From assembly GCA_032718565.1 (NCBI GenBank), contig JAVGVS010000020.1, positions 3,196,715-3,260,714 on the forward strand: a DNA stretch of 64,000 nt. The letters run 5' to 3'. How positions within the stretch are numbered: the stretch's first letter is position 1; each line of letters starts with the position of its first letter. The DNA is from Distichodus sexfasciatus (taxonomy: Eukaryota > Chordata > Actinopteri > Characiformes > Distichodontidae). The translations under genes were made by a program, and so were the position numbers. The notes beneath the pieces were generated by a model. The model worked only from the letters and a program-made list of their open reading frames with translations. It did no database searches and was not told where the DNA came from. Positions 14,134 through 25,252 of the stretch are shown piece by piece.

Positions 14134-15397
14134 GTATGACAAATACCAATGGCTGTGCCACGCTCTGCTGGAGTGACCATTCTAATACGACATAGGCAGG
14201 AAAGGAGATAACAATAGCGTATAGTAATTAATAACAATACATTTTTCAGCATAAATTAGCAAGGTTTGTTCAAATGCTCCCTGGTTATTTGCATGAAAAC
14301 TGTTGTTTGCCGTTTTTGTTTGTTTGTCACGTGTCTGCGTGCACTGATCACCACATCTCGTCATGAAAAAACAGACATACCAGCTCTTACACTCTTATCA
14401 CAAGCAACTCTTTGCAGCTTTCACTTTAGCAGGATGTCAAATCGTTCCGTTTTAATTAACGCCGTAATCTACAAAAGCTCTATCGCTTATGCATTTCATG
14501 GCTGTCAAGCCTTCTTAAGCTTTCTTTTTGGTTGCCAAGCATGTATGTGAAGCTCCGTCCCATTTTTTTTTTTTCTGTGTTAAATCCTTTCTAAAGAATG
14601 ATGCATATTTAGCATGATAAATGCTGGGCCTTTTATGTAGGAATGTAGGTGTTTTTGAGGGGTTTTATGCTAAATCTGATTTTTCTATGGGTTGGTAGGT
14701 TCTAGGGCTAAGCAAACAGATCTAAGATCATCCCCTGTGCAGGGAAAAAATGTTCCGTTGTTTTCTGAAATTTAGCCCTATCTTGGTCAGGGTCTTTTGA
14801 TAAATGGTTTCAGGCGGTTAACATCCGAGACTGGAATCTGCTCAGGCGGTGCAGTCTGGCGGTAGGAAAGAGGGGGTCTTTGAAATCTACTGGCACACTG
14901 GAGACATTTGTACAACAGCTAGACCTTCTATTGCATTACACTCGGTGCAAAGATAAAACCAGTTACACAGGCGTTCCATTCAGCAGGGAAAGCTTGTGGG
15001 TTTTAGGATTTCTTATCTACAGCCACGGCTGATTGGGAATATCCTTCCACTTTAATTAGACTTATTTTTTGAAATGCACAGTTTTTTTCCTCCTTTCTTC
15101 CTTCCTCCCTCCTTCTCTTTTTTTCTGGTATATCTCATTTCAGTAGATAAACACTCAAGGCATGTTTGGCTCGCATTGTTTTTCATTTGTTCCTGTCAGT
15201 GGAAATCTTAATAGTCATTTTTCATTAATGCAGCCACCGTAATGGCACAGTATTCGTCTGAAATTGTATCATTTAGTGCGAGGGGAAACTGCTCGAGGCA
15301 GCGTGCATACGAACCGCAATTATTTACAGGGCTTTGCCTTTCCTTCAGAGCGCCTTCTGATTTTGTTTCCCCCTCCCCTTCCCTTTTTCTCCTTCAG
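14134..15397 (+). other. flrt3: flrt3 intron 2 (proposed)
   Basis: The intron runs from GTATGA at 14,134 to TTCTCCTTCAG ending at 15,397, preceded by a strong polypyrimidine tract (15,366-15,395). An alternative acceptor-like TTAATGCAG ends at 15,233. An octamer/POU-like ATGCATATTTAGCAT is at about 14,601-14,615. No other coding signal is present: the frame open upstream of the CDS ATG crosses this acceptor and is not translated. Confidence 0.7.
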
Positions 15398-15425
15398 GGG
15401 GACAACCAAACGGAGGACAGTAACC

Positions 15426-17375
15426 ATGGCGTGCCAGTACACGTCGTTCTTCATCTTCCTTCTGAGAGCCGGGCTTCTTTTGGGCCTGGCCAATCCGCTG
15501 GTGACCTCAGCCTCCTGCCCGACGCAGTGCCGCTGCGACGGAACCTTCATCTACTGCAATGACCGGGAGTTAACTTCCATCCCTTCAGGGATTCCCGAGG
15601 ACGCTACGGTCCTCTACCTGCAGAACAACCGGATCAAGAGCGCAGGAATCCCCACCGACCTGAAGAGGCTCAACAGCGTTGAAAAGATCTACCTGTACTG
15701 CAACAATCTGGACGAGTTTCCCACTAACCTTCCTCTCAACGTCAAGGAGCTGCACCTCCAGGAAAACAACATTCGGACTATCACCCACGCCTCTTTGGGG
15801 CAGATACCTTTCATTGAGGAGTTACACCTGGACGACAATTCAGTGTCAGCCGTCAGCATCGAGGAGGGAGCGTTTCGGGACAGTAACCATCTGAGGCTGC
15901 TTTTCCTGTCGCGCAACCACCTGAGCACCATTCCTTCCGGTCTGCCCATGACCATCGAGGAGCTACGTTTTGACGACAACCGCATCTCGTCCATCTCCGA
16001 GGCTTCCCTGCAGGATCTCATCAACCTGAAGCGCCTGGTGCTGGACGGCAACCTCCTGAGCAACAGAGGCATCGGGGAGATGGCCTTCATCAACTTGGTC
16101 AACCTGACCGAGCTTTCACTGGTGCGGAACTCCCTCACCGCACCGCCCGCAAACCTGCCGGGCACTAGTTTGGAGAAGCTGCAGCTGCAGGACAACCACA
16201 TCGACCGGGTGCCGGCGGGCGCCTTCGCTTTCCTGCGCCAGCTGTATCGCCTGGATCTGTCGGGCAACAAGCTGACAACTCTACCCCAGGGGGTCTTCGA
16301 CGACCTGGATAACCTGACCCAGCTGCTGCTGCGCAACAACCCCTGGCACTGCAACTGCAGGATGAAGTGGGTGCGCGACTGGCTGCGCTCGCTGCCGTCC
16401 AAAGTCAACGTGCGGGGCTTCATGTGCCAGGGTCCGGATAAAGTCAAAGGGATGGCCATCAAGGATCTCGCCACGGAGCTTTTTGACTGCTCCGAAACGG
16501 AGGTCTCGTCCACGTACGAGACCAGCACGGTGTCTAACACGCTGCCACCTTCTAGGCCGCACTGGCCCGTTTATGTGACTAAAAGGCCGGTGGTGAAGGG
16601 CCCGGATTTTGGCAAGAACTACCGCAGCACCACACCACCGAGCCGCAAGATTATCACCATCAGTGTCAAGTCCAGCAGTCCGGACGCGGTGCATATTTCC
16701 TGGAGGGTTTCCCAGCCCATGACGGCTCTGAGGCTCAGCTGGTTGAAGCTGGGTCACAGTCCCGCTTTCGGATCCATCACGGAAACCATTGTGCAAGGGG
16801 ACAGGACGGAGTACTTGCTGACCGCTCTGGAGCCGGAGTCATCCTATCGGATATGCATGGTCCCTATGGAGACCAGTAACATTTACCTGTCGGACGAGAC
16901 GCCTGTTTGCATTGAGACGGAAACCGGCTCCTTGAAGGCGTACAACCCAACCACCACCCTGAACCGGGAGCAGGAGAAGGAGCCTTACAAAAATTCCAGT
17001 CTGCCTTTAGCTGCCATCATCGGAGGCGCCGTGGCACTTTTGGCCATCATCACGCTGGCACTGGTGTGCTGGTACGTCCACAGGAATAGTTCTTTGTTTT
17101 CCAGGAATTGCACATACAACAAGGGGCGCCGGAGGAAGGACGACTACGCTGAGGCCGGCACGAAAAAGGACAACTCCATCCTGGAGATACGAGAGACCTC
17201 TTTTCAAATGATCCCCATCAACCACATGGCCGTGTCCAAGGAAGAGTTTGTGATACACACGATTTTCCCGCCTAACGGTATTAATCTATACAAGAGCCCG
17301 CACAATGACAACAGCCTCAACAATAGAAGCTTCAGAGACAGTGGAATACCAGATTCGGACCACTCCCATTCATGA
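15426..17375 (+). CDS. flrt3: FLRT3: fibronectin leucine-rich transmembrane protein 3
   Basis: A complete 649-codon frame in one exon, the same length as mammalian FLRT3 as I recall it. The start ATG (15,426) lies 28 nt after the splice acceptor in a good Kozak context (AACCATGG); the longer upstream frame is intronic. The protein has a signal peptide (about 1-29), an LRRNT cap with Cys31, 35, 37 and 44, about ten leucine-rich repeats (about 58-305), and an LRRCT cap with Cys309, 311, 334 and 355. A Ser/Thr/Pro-rich linker (about 358-405), one fibronectin III domain (about 406-503), a transmembrane helix (about 526-551) and a tail of about 98 residues follow. Sequons include Asn226, Asn296 and Asn523. 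The tail motifs GRRRKDDYAEAGTKKDN and FRDSGIPDSDHSHS match vertebrate FLRT3, which separates it from FLRT1 and FLRT2. FLRT3 acts at the plasma membrane as an adhesion and repulsive guidance molecule, binding latrophilins and UNC5 receptors and modulating FGF receptor signalling. An extra unpaired Cys92 in the second repeat is unusual. Confidence 0.98.
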   Translation: MACQYTSFFIFLLRAGLLLGLANPLVTSASCPTQCRCDGTFIYCNDRELTSIPSGIPEDATVLYLQNNRIKSAGIPTDLKRLNSVEKIYLYCNNLDEFPTNLPLNVKELHLQENNIRTITHASLGQIPFIEELHLDDNSVSAVSIEEGAFRDSNHLRLLFLSRNHLSTIPSGLPMTIEELRFDDNRISSISEASLQDLINLKRLVLDGNLLSNRGIGEMAFINLVNLTELSLVRNSLTAPPANLPGTSLEKLQLQDNHIDRVPAGAFAFLRQLYRLDLSGNKLTTLPQGVFDDLDNLTQLLLRNNPWHCNCRMKWVRDWLRSLPSKVNVRGFMCQGPDKVKGMAIKDLATELFDCSETEVSSTYETSTVSNTLPPSRPHWPVYVTKRPVVKGPDFGKNYRSTTPPSRKIITISVKSSSPDAVHISWRVSQPMTALRLSWLKLGHSPAFGSITETIVQGDRTEYLLTALEPESSYRICMVPMETSNIYLSDETPVCIETETGSLKAYNPTTTLNREQEKEPYKNSSLPLAAIIGGAVALLAIITLALVCWYVHRNSSLFSRNCTYNKGRRRKDDYAEAGTKKDNSILEIRETSFQMIPINHMAVSKEEFVIHTIFPPNGINLYKSPHNDNSLNNRSFRDSGIPDSDHSHS

Positions 17376-18305
17376 TAGTACGTGTGCCAATTTCTAAGAG
17401 ACGTTCTGTTTTGGAATGACGGATATCAGGACTGGCTGGCCTTTTGCAAAACACTGGAATTGAAAAGACTTGAGGAAGCAATGTTCTGTACATTTGCCAT
17501 ATAATTTATATTTAAGGACAATTTATTAAGGGGCAAAAATGCTAAAAGATTGCAGGCCACCGCTGAGCTGTCAGTGTACGCTCTCCACATCTGCAATTAT
17601 ATATTTTAGAGGTTTGTAGTAATTTGTACTTTACATCCTTTGCTTAAGGTTCCAGACCAATTAAAAAAGGAAAAAAAAAACTTTGTGCTCTACTGAGATA
17701 TGACTTGTCAACTGTGAAAGTGGGTTTTCATTGCTGTGTTGAACAATCAGATTTTAGAGAACCTTGTAGAAGCACAGGTCATTTTCACAATGTTGCTCTC
17801 AGTTAAAAAAAAAAGGTTAAAAAAAAACCAATTGTTTGGAAGGCACAGTCGATTAAAAAAAAAAAACGAGTAGCGGAAAGCAGCTTTTTTCCGTCTGATC
17901 TGAAACGGACAGGTAGAGACGTGTCTCGTTATCCAAGAACCTTGAGGATTCGTTAGGGATCTTAGTTGACATTTCTACGGTATTTGTCAGGCTTTAAGTC
18001 TCTGCTATGTTTCCAGTGCAAAGAAATACTGCTTCCTTTTGTTCCAGAGAGAGGTAGAGACACAGCACAGAGCCCAGAATCGTGTTTCTTACCTGAGTAA
18101 ACTTGTCCAACATAGGACCGACAAAGCACACCGATAAAGTGAGGTTGCTACTCGGTGACACTAGACGAGGCAGGCTAACCACTTCAATTTCACCCGATCT
18201 AGTCTCAACAGGCAGAAACCACCGAGGTGAAAGATCCCTTCGATGGTAAACCCACCGTCAGTGTAAATGTTGCCCTTGAAAAAGGAACCTACTCTGAGCA
18301 GGAAA

Positions 18306-18311
18306 AATAAA
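18306..18311 (+). terminator. flrt3: Candidate proximal polyadenylation signal AATAAA
   Basis: A canonical hexamer followed within 10-20 nt by a GT-rich stretch (GTGTTGGTTTTT), as expected of a cleavage-site downstream element. It would give a 3' UTR of about 0.95 kb. Confidence 0.45.
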
Positions 18312-18617
18312 AACGTGTTGGTTTTTCCAGTTGGACTAGAAAAGTGTCAACTTATTTTTTTCTTTTTTGTTCATATTCTAATGATTATCTGTATTATTTT
18401 CCAGAGTTCCAGCCACTTTTTTTTTTTTCCGTTGCCACAACTGAAAGTGAACTGTTCTTGACAACTGAAGACCAAAGTGCGTATATGCCCTTTGGCCAGT
18501 CTTGTATGTGCCTTGATTCAATGCTTATTGTATTTAGCTTTTTAAAAGGAATTAAACCAGTGACTTAACTTTTTTCATACACACTTGAATATGATAAACT
18601 ATTGGTCATAATTGCAA

Positions 18618-18623
18618 AATAAA
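18618..18623 (+). terminator. flrt3: Candidate distal polyadenylation signal AATAAA
   Basis: A canonical hexamer at the end of the AT-rich UTR-like region. T-rich sequence follows at about 18,650-18,665 and a GT-rich TTGTGTGTGGTT at about 18,690. It is the last such signal before repeat-type sequence begins. Confidence 0.5.
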
Positions 18624-18640
18624 AGTGGATAAAATCAAAC

Positions 18641-19697
18641 TAGGTGGACTCCGCTTTCCTTTTCGTCCATCCAGATGAGGGCAGATCGGTTGTGTGTGGT
18701 TAAAAAATGCTATGCTATGACGGGGGTGTTAGATGTATTGAGTACCAAGTATTTTTAACAGTTTGTAGTGTGTCATTTCTGCAGATTGCGGTGCGTCCCA
18801 AATATAGTTCTCACTGTGACTAAACCTGACTGATGCATTGCATCTTTAAATTCATAAGCAGTTGATAAACTTTCAGACCGTTGGATATCATGCATTAATG
18901 TTACATGCTTTTCTTGCGTTAATGCATTTCTTGCATCAATAATAAGAACATCATGTTATATTTTGTTCGTGCCATCGTAAGGTCTGTGCCATTAGATCCA
19001 AATAATTAAATATAAGAACAATATAGATCTGTCATTTTGAGGAAAAGTGGATAGGAATAAAATATTGATGTGTATGGTAAATATCGTGACGACAAATATC
19101 GTGATTTAAATTTTGAGTCATATCGCCCAGCTGTGGTTTGATGGTCGATTGATGTGGAGCTGGTGGTTTTGATGTGATGATGACTGCATTGGGAAATGCG
19201 TTTAGCATACGGAGGATGACACGGGCTCTCCAGGGGCTTCCTGTCACTGAAACCCAGATTGGGCAGGAAGCTATGACTTGGGTCCACACACCCCTGGATA
19301 CACACACACACACACACACACCACCCAACTTTAATTACAATTTAGACAACTTGCTTACGGAGGCAAATTGCCTCCAGACCTTAAGTATACACCCAGGTCC
19401 CACTTTTGCGCTAAATATAGCCGATCAACTTGAAATTAAAATAACAGTCTCTGCGCTAAACTGTGTTTAATGGGTCAGCGCTGGCTCGGCGAGGTTACAC
19501 ATACACACGTGAGTGCCGTTAACGTTTCACAACTTAAAAGGAGGGCAAATAACTAGTGTTGGGCTTTGTTGCGTGAAAGTGAAATGACGCTGAACATTTC
19601 ACTAATATGTTTCAGTGCCAAGAATATATTGGGAGTGTTTTGCAATTTAAAAGTACACTGAAAGCTAAACAAAATTAACCAAGAAACATCAAAGCAA
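18641..19697. other. Gene-free flank with a MITE 3' end and a (CA)n
   Basis: No gene is seen. About 19,089-19,135 carries the terminus TCATATCGCCCAGC shared with the elements at 4.7 and 11.7 kb. A CA repeat lies at 19,301-19,320. The remainder is unassigned. Confidence 0.4.
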
Positions 19698-19938
19698 AGC
19701 ATAATGGTTAGGGAATTGGCCCTGTGATCAGGAAGATTGCTGGTTCAAATCCCGTACAAGTAAAGGTACCACTGAGGGACTCATGAGCAAGGTACCGTCT
19801 CCAGGCACCGCTCCACGGGCTCTGCCAAAAGCTGTCCACTGCTCCCTCACGAATGGGTAAAATGCTGAGATCACATTTCATTGCGGCACACCGTGTGCTG
19901 CACTGTGCTGTGGTGTGTTCACAAATAAGCACGCACTT
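19698..19938 (+). mobile_element. tRNA-derived SINE, family A
   Basis: An A-box-like start (TAATGGTTAGGGAATTGG) is followed by a Pol III B box (GGTTCAAATCC at 19,742). The family body has GGTACCACTGAGG, CATGAGCAAGGTACC and CACTGCTCC, ending GTGTTCACAAATAAGCAC. The same order recurs in about a dozen copies in this window. Pol III internal promoter plus repeated, dispersed, non-coding copies identify a tRNA-SINE. The copy is diverged at both ends. Confidence 0.85.
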
Positions 19939-22900
19939 AAAGATATTAGTTGAAAACGTGCAACTACAAAGTATAAAGGTAGATGTAACCTGAGCAAGAG
20001 AGTTCTATTTTAGAGCCTATTAAAGTGTAATTTAATGGTTAAGGTGTAATTGAACTATTACCTGAATCCTTTAAGCAGCTAATAGGGTAGTTTCCAACAG
20101 ATTGAACAGAGATTCCAAAGGTAATTGGACCCAATGATTGTCAATTATGCAAAAAAAAAGAGCTACACAGAGAAATAGTGTAATTTTGTTATATTAGGTG
20201 GCCAATATGAGGTAATGGACTAGCCGTTAATTACTTGATGCCACTCAAAGCGTCAAGTACAATCACATAGTGGAGGTCACAAAATTTTAATTACATGGGC
20301 ATGTGGTCTCATACCCTCTGTTTGCACAAAGACAAGCAGTGTGCATGTAATATTGATAGTTTTGTGTTGTGTAAATCCATAGTCTCTGCTTGAAGCGAGA
20401 GAAGGCACTTCTGTTTGCGAGCAGAGCTTTAATCTTCTTCTCAACTCTGTTGATGGATATCAGTACATACAGGAGTTAGTAAAAGTTGCAAAGTTTGATG
20501 ATCCTATTCATCTGTAAGGCCTCCGTCCACACTCCCTGTGTGAACCAACGTTTGGGCTTTTCAACTGTCTTTACTCGTACAAGGAAAACCATGTATTAGT
20601 TTTGGAACAGAGTCTGGGATTGTAACCTATAAGATTGGAACTTAATGGCAGCCTTCCAGTTTCAATGGCACGTTCAAACGTGTCTAGTTCAAGCTTATTT
20701 GTGTATGTCATCTAAAAAGCTGGCAGAAGAAAACGCAGATACTTAGGTTTTCTATGTTTTAGTGTGAGAAAAGCAGGAGAAAATGTGTCATTTTATCTTT
20801 AAACATGTTACTTCCCATTTAAAGACGTTTGTTCGTAGAGGTTCATAATGAATATGCTGAAAAAAAGCTGGAAAAAGCATCCGCTACTCAATACAGGGGC
20901 AATAAAGGAATAATTCTTGGTCAAAATGTTATGTAAGTCAATAACTTTTCAAGATAGTTTAGATACAAATGGTATTTTTGTCCCAGACACATTACAGTAT
21001 ATGCATCTAACACAGGTAAAATATTTGTTGGAATGGCAGAATTTTTATGGGTGTGGTAAATGTTGGCTTAGTCACAAGCCTAAAATTGAGGTCTTACTGG
21101 AAAGTCCAGGTCATTCTCTACATAACACAGTAACACAACTCGCATTCGACTGAATATAGCATTTAAAAAACTAAAGATTACAAAATTTCCTCATAGAACA
21201 TTAAAATTTGCTAGTTTTCTGACTATAGGCCTGATCAAGAATGTGTAGAAAGTTTGTGACTTCCTTAGAAACTTGACTGTAATGTCCAAAAACTATCACA
21301 ATATCAATAAAACATTCATAGAAAATGTCACTTCCATTCCAAATGATTTATATTAGATCAAAATAATTTGTCCCAAAACACACACACACACACACAATTT
21401 GTCCATTTCATTGCAGGCCGACTGTTGAATTGCTTCTGAGTCAGCGGTTGCGTTTCGATCAAGCACTGCCTGTTAAAACAACAGTCAGCACTTATCAAAA
21501 AAGAGTAGGGAATGGGTGGGGTGGGGAGAAGAAAAGAGATGAAGATTTTAAAAGCTTCACCAGCCACTACATTGTCTAACCTTAATATAGTCAGGGCAGA
21601 GAAGATTAGATCTAACTTCACTGCAAAGCTGGACGTGCAGCGACTGAGGACAAACTAAATGAATGAGTCACAGAGATTTCCCCCTAATCCGCACCACTAA
21701 CGCCAGAGGGGCAACAGATACCAAAAAAAGAAAAAGAAGATAATTTAACCTGAAACACATAAATATTACATAAAACTGACACATAAAACTATGAATTTAT
21801 TTGATTATTTTTAGAGTGACAATGTTTCACATGTACAATTTCTGGTTTTTGACATATTGTCTCGGAATACGGTCTAAAGCTTGGAAATACAAAGTGCACT
21901 TCCTCACACTTGACACTCAATGTGTTCACATGTCACATTAATTCTACAGACAAAAGTACTGCTATAAACTTTATTCTTAAAGTCAATTGCCCAAGAGGTT
22001 GTAGGTTTAAATCCCCTCAAATCTGGTCCTACTGCCAGAACTACCACCAACTACAACCCTCAGGAAGGCCGTTACTCCAAGTTGCTTCAGGGACGCTGTA
22101 CCTTTAATTAAGAAATGGAAGGAGCTCTGGTTAAGAGTGTACAAAACCATGTCCATCATCAGTGTCTGATCTCATAAACGCTCTTCTGGATGAATGAACA
22201 GAGACACTCCAAAATCTTGTGGGAGGCCTTTTTTCCCCCAAAATGCTGTTCTTGCTGCAAAAGAAGTAAACCAACTCCATATAGATGCCTATGGATAGTG
22301 CTGTAAATCATACGGTTCATCATGATACTATATTAGATCGGTTCAATAGATAGCGATTCGATTTGTGCCACTCTGTGATTTTGAGTCAAGTCTGTTCAGA
22401 AGCCTTTGATCAATATGAGAAAATACCAAATGCTGAAAATAATCAAATCTATTCATATGAAATCACAAAAAAAAACTGTGATTGTGAAATTGTGAAAATC
22501 ATTTGACTTGTTTATTACTGAGCGTTCGATAAAAACAGACCTCCTGTTGTATATAAAGTGAAGTTACAATATGTATGACCAGGGTTTTGATGCTATGGCC
22601 TTGCTGATCACTGAATCAGTGTATCAATGTAAGCTGATGCATCGTCACACCCCCATCTATCTATAGCGTTGGAATATAAGGCTCTAAAAGTTCCCGTAGG
22701 TGTAATGGCCAGGCGTCCCAATGCTTCTGTCCTCATGGTATAGGCTGTAATAAGACAGAAGCTGGGAAGTCCAACATCAGCAGAAATCCACTGTGGATTC
22801 ACACAGGTAGCACAGGTCAAATGTAACGATAACGCTCTCTATAGAAAGTGACTGAACTGACGGAGATGTAGAATTGAACAATTGTGATTTTAGATATTAC

Positions 22901-23312
22901 TATTTGACTGAAATTATGCAGCTCTTTCCGCTAACTGGGCTGTATAATATTAGAACTATTCAGCGCATTGTTGGCCTACTGATTGGTCCCGTCTTGTCTC
23001 CACAGAGCTGAATTAGAATAGTCTGTCACATCGGAAATAGCCCCTCTTACACACAAACTCTCCTCTCCATTAAGGATGAAGCTTTTCGTGTTTTGCTGGG
23101 GCTGGCTTCTTTGCGGAAGCAGCACAAGTTTATACTAGAATACTTTTTGTTCAATATGTTAAAGAACAGCCTGTGTGTGGGAGTGAATTTGTGGCTCCAA
23201 AATGTTATTACTGAACTGTTTTAAAATATGCTTTTTCTGGCAAATAAATGTGCGGGATGAAGCGTCCCTATACAATTCTGCAGGAAAAAATAGAACTACG
23301 AAGAATATATTC
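19939..23312. other. Unassigned DNA with SINE and MITE fragments
   Basis: No gene is supported. About 21,985-22,145 resembles family C SINE (GGTTGTAGGTTTAAATCCC, later GGAGCTCTGGTTAAGAGTG) in + orientation and is strongly diverged. About 22,290-22,655 is AT-rich and ends ATCGTCACACCCCC, a terminus typical of teleost hAT-type MITEs. A (CA)n lies at 21,379-21,396. The stretch 20.2-21.3 kb shows nothing recognisable. Confidence 0.35.
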
Positions 23313-23475
23313 TATATATACTACATGGACAAAAAAAAGATTTGGGACACTGGACACCTGACCTAGAGGAACTTTTGACATTATGTAGTTGGTCCCACAT
23401 TTGCAGCTAGAATAGATTGCACTCTTCTGGGGGAAAAAAGATTTTCCACAAGATTTTGGAGTGTGTCTGTGGAAT
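23313..23475. mobile_element. DNA transposon fragment (TACATGGACAAAA...GGGACAC)
   Basis: The terminus-like TACTACATGGACAAAA and GGGACAC, followed by TTTTCCACAAGATTTTGGAGTGTGTCTGTGG, resemble a repeat common in teleost genomes whose internal words are 'ACAAGATTTTGGAG' and 'TCTGTGGGAATTT'. The family name is not certain and no transposase frame remains. Confidence 0.45.
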
Positions 23476-23489
23476 TTTTTTAAACAATT

Positions 23490-24335
23490 TTCCAGATAAG
23501 CACTTGACGATATCCAATATTTCCATACTCACATCTGCCGATACGGATTGAAAGTGAGTGATTATTTGTCATTGTGACCACACCGCAGCACAGCACACAG
23601 TGCACCACAACCAAATGTGACCTCTTCATTTAACCCACCCATGAAGCAGCAGTGGGCAGCTAACAAGCGCCCGGGGAGTAGTGCTTGGGGACGGATCCTT
23701 GCTCATGAGTACCTCAGTGGTAACTTTACCAGCCCTGGATTTGAACCTGCGACCTTCTAATCACGGGGCGAAGATCCTACCGTTACGCCACCAACCACCA
23801 AAGTCTGCAAAATTTGGGCACAAAAATAGCAACATAACTCTTGACATTTCTAACACAGCAAGCGAGGGCAGAGCATCGTGACTGTAGTGCACAACATTTG
23901 AAGAAAAAGTCACTTCCCGCCCTATGTGGTGTTCCAAGTCAAACTCCATGACACTCCATGTGCACTACCTAGTCTGCAGACAGCCGTTAAGCTACAACCA
24001 CGGCTAGTTCCTTCTCCCTGTTCCACCGCTTAGAAAAGGATGATAAGAGCGCCTTACCTACCATACTATTAAGTGCAAGAGTAGGCCGCACACAGCCCAA
24101 ATGAGGCAAACGTGCAATTTTTGAGTGAGTAAAGACAAGAGATTTTGCTTGCAAAAGTTCCATTGCATGCTCAGAATTTTGGCATGAAATAACACCATAC
24201 ATTTTACGTATAAAATCCCACCTCAAACTAAATAAATACGTCATAAAATAGCTGAAAATATCGGGCAAATCTAAGCATCGGTCTGATGCGTATCGTCCGA
24301 ATCTGATATGATTCCTGTTATAAGATGCTGAGTAT
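23490..24335. mobile_element. DNA element copy 1 with a nested SINE
   Basis: The left end (about 23,497-23,541, CGATATCC...CCGATACGG) and right end (about 24,276-24,320, CATCGGTCTGATGCG...CTGATATGATTCC) look like related inverted termini. Most of the interior (23,870-24,300) is repeated at 26,470-26,990: both share AGAAAAAGTCACTTCC, CTATGTGGTGTTCCAAGT, CTTACCTACCATACTATTAAG and GTATAAAATCCCACCTC. A family A SINE interrupts this copy. It is non-coding. Confidence 0.6.
23551..23803 (-). mobile_element. tRNA-derived SINE, family A (nested)
   Basis: On the - strand it reads GGTTGGTGGCGTAACGGTAG, then CGCAGGTTCAAATCCAGGG (B box) and the family body. The 3' end on the + strand is the characteristic GTGAGTGATTATTTGTC. 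It lies inside the DNA element at 23,490-24,335 and is probably flanked by AAAGT (23,546-23,551 and just after 23,803), so it inserted later. Confidence 0.85.
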
Positions 24336-25249
24336 GGCTTGAAATGTTTCATTTAAAATGTGTATAATCATTACAATATTTCAAATCATCTTAAATTGAT
24401 TATATGTTTATGAATCATATAAACAAACATAAGAATTACCAATAAACTATGCAGTATAGTGAATTTAATTCTGTCAATTATGTCTTCAAACAAGCCCAAA
24501 ACATAACTAATGTGAAATTAAATTGTCGTAAATTTGAGAGAATTGCTGTTGTTCATTATACGACTTTCATCTACAGTCACAGAATATAAACACACACTTG
24601 TCATTGTTTCTCATTTTCCTTCGTTTGTCTTTCATTTAAATGTTCTGTTCTTAGTGTTATAATGCAAAACGTTAACAGTCTCAGGGCTTTTTTTATCCTT
24701 CATCCTTTTACGGTACAGCCACGGCTCATTTTTCTTTTATGATCCACGCAATTACACACCGCATTTTGGATGCGCATCAGGACCCCGGTTCAAATGGAAA
24801 GTTGCTTTGCGTTAATGTGCGTGCCACGTGTGTGTGTGTGTGTGTGTTCCAGTGGGTATGTGCGCTATATACACACGCTAGTGGTCATGCGTGTGTGTGT
24901 GTGTCTGCTCTCACACCCACCCCGCTCCGTTTATTTGGAGCCCTTTCCCACAGCTCGCCTCATACTTTCCTAAATAAAATAGCAAAACTCCTCCTAATGA
25001 GCCATTTGCCTTCCTTTCTCCCTTCGCATCTTGTATTCCATCCAAGACATCTTGCACATCAAAGCCAAGCTTCCTCTTTGCAAGTCTTCGAGGAGCCAAG
25101 CAGGAATCAAGGCCAGAAAGCCAAACCTAGGGCCTGATCACAGCCTCCCACTGAGGCTGAATCCAAGCCAAAACGTGCACGTGATTCTGTGTGTGTGTGT
25201 ATAAGTGTGTTTGTTAATGGAAACCACATAAGAGTGATAAGGGTCACAC
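24336..25249. other. Unassigned DNA with GT repeats
   Basis: No gene is seen. GT microsatellites lie at 24,831-24,848, 24,890-24,903 and 25,187-25,202. Frames across 24,740-25,140 are repeat-driven and resemble no protein. Confidence 0.4.
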
Positions 25250-25252
25250 TAA

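Larger units (their letters stand above)
17376..18640 (+). other. flrt3: flrt3 3' untranslated region
   Basis: AT-rich sequence after the TGA stop (17,373-17,375), with poly-A and poly-T runs (17,665, 17,805-17,830, 17,855, 18,418) and no other gene. Frames inside it are spurious. The distal end is set by the AATAAA at 18,618 plus about 20 nt. An alternative shorter form could use 18,306. AUUUA pentamers around 17,505 are too few to call an ARE. Confidence 0.7.

Noticed and set aside
15264..15425. 54 in-frame codons upstream of the flrt3 ATG
   Set aside because: The first codon is TTG, the stretch crosses a strong polypyrimidine tract and AG acceptor at 15,397, and the conserved protein begins at the ATG at 15,426.
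15689..16540. 283-codon open frame on the - strand opposite flrt3
   Set aside because: It is a shadow of the GC-rich, LRR-encoding sense strand, with Ser/Arg-rich composition and no domain.
19698..19770. tRNA gene candidate (A and B boxes)
   Set aside because: The match is the head of a dispersed SINE and the cloverleaf is not preserved.
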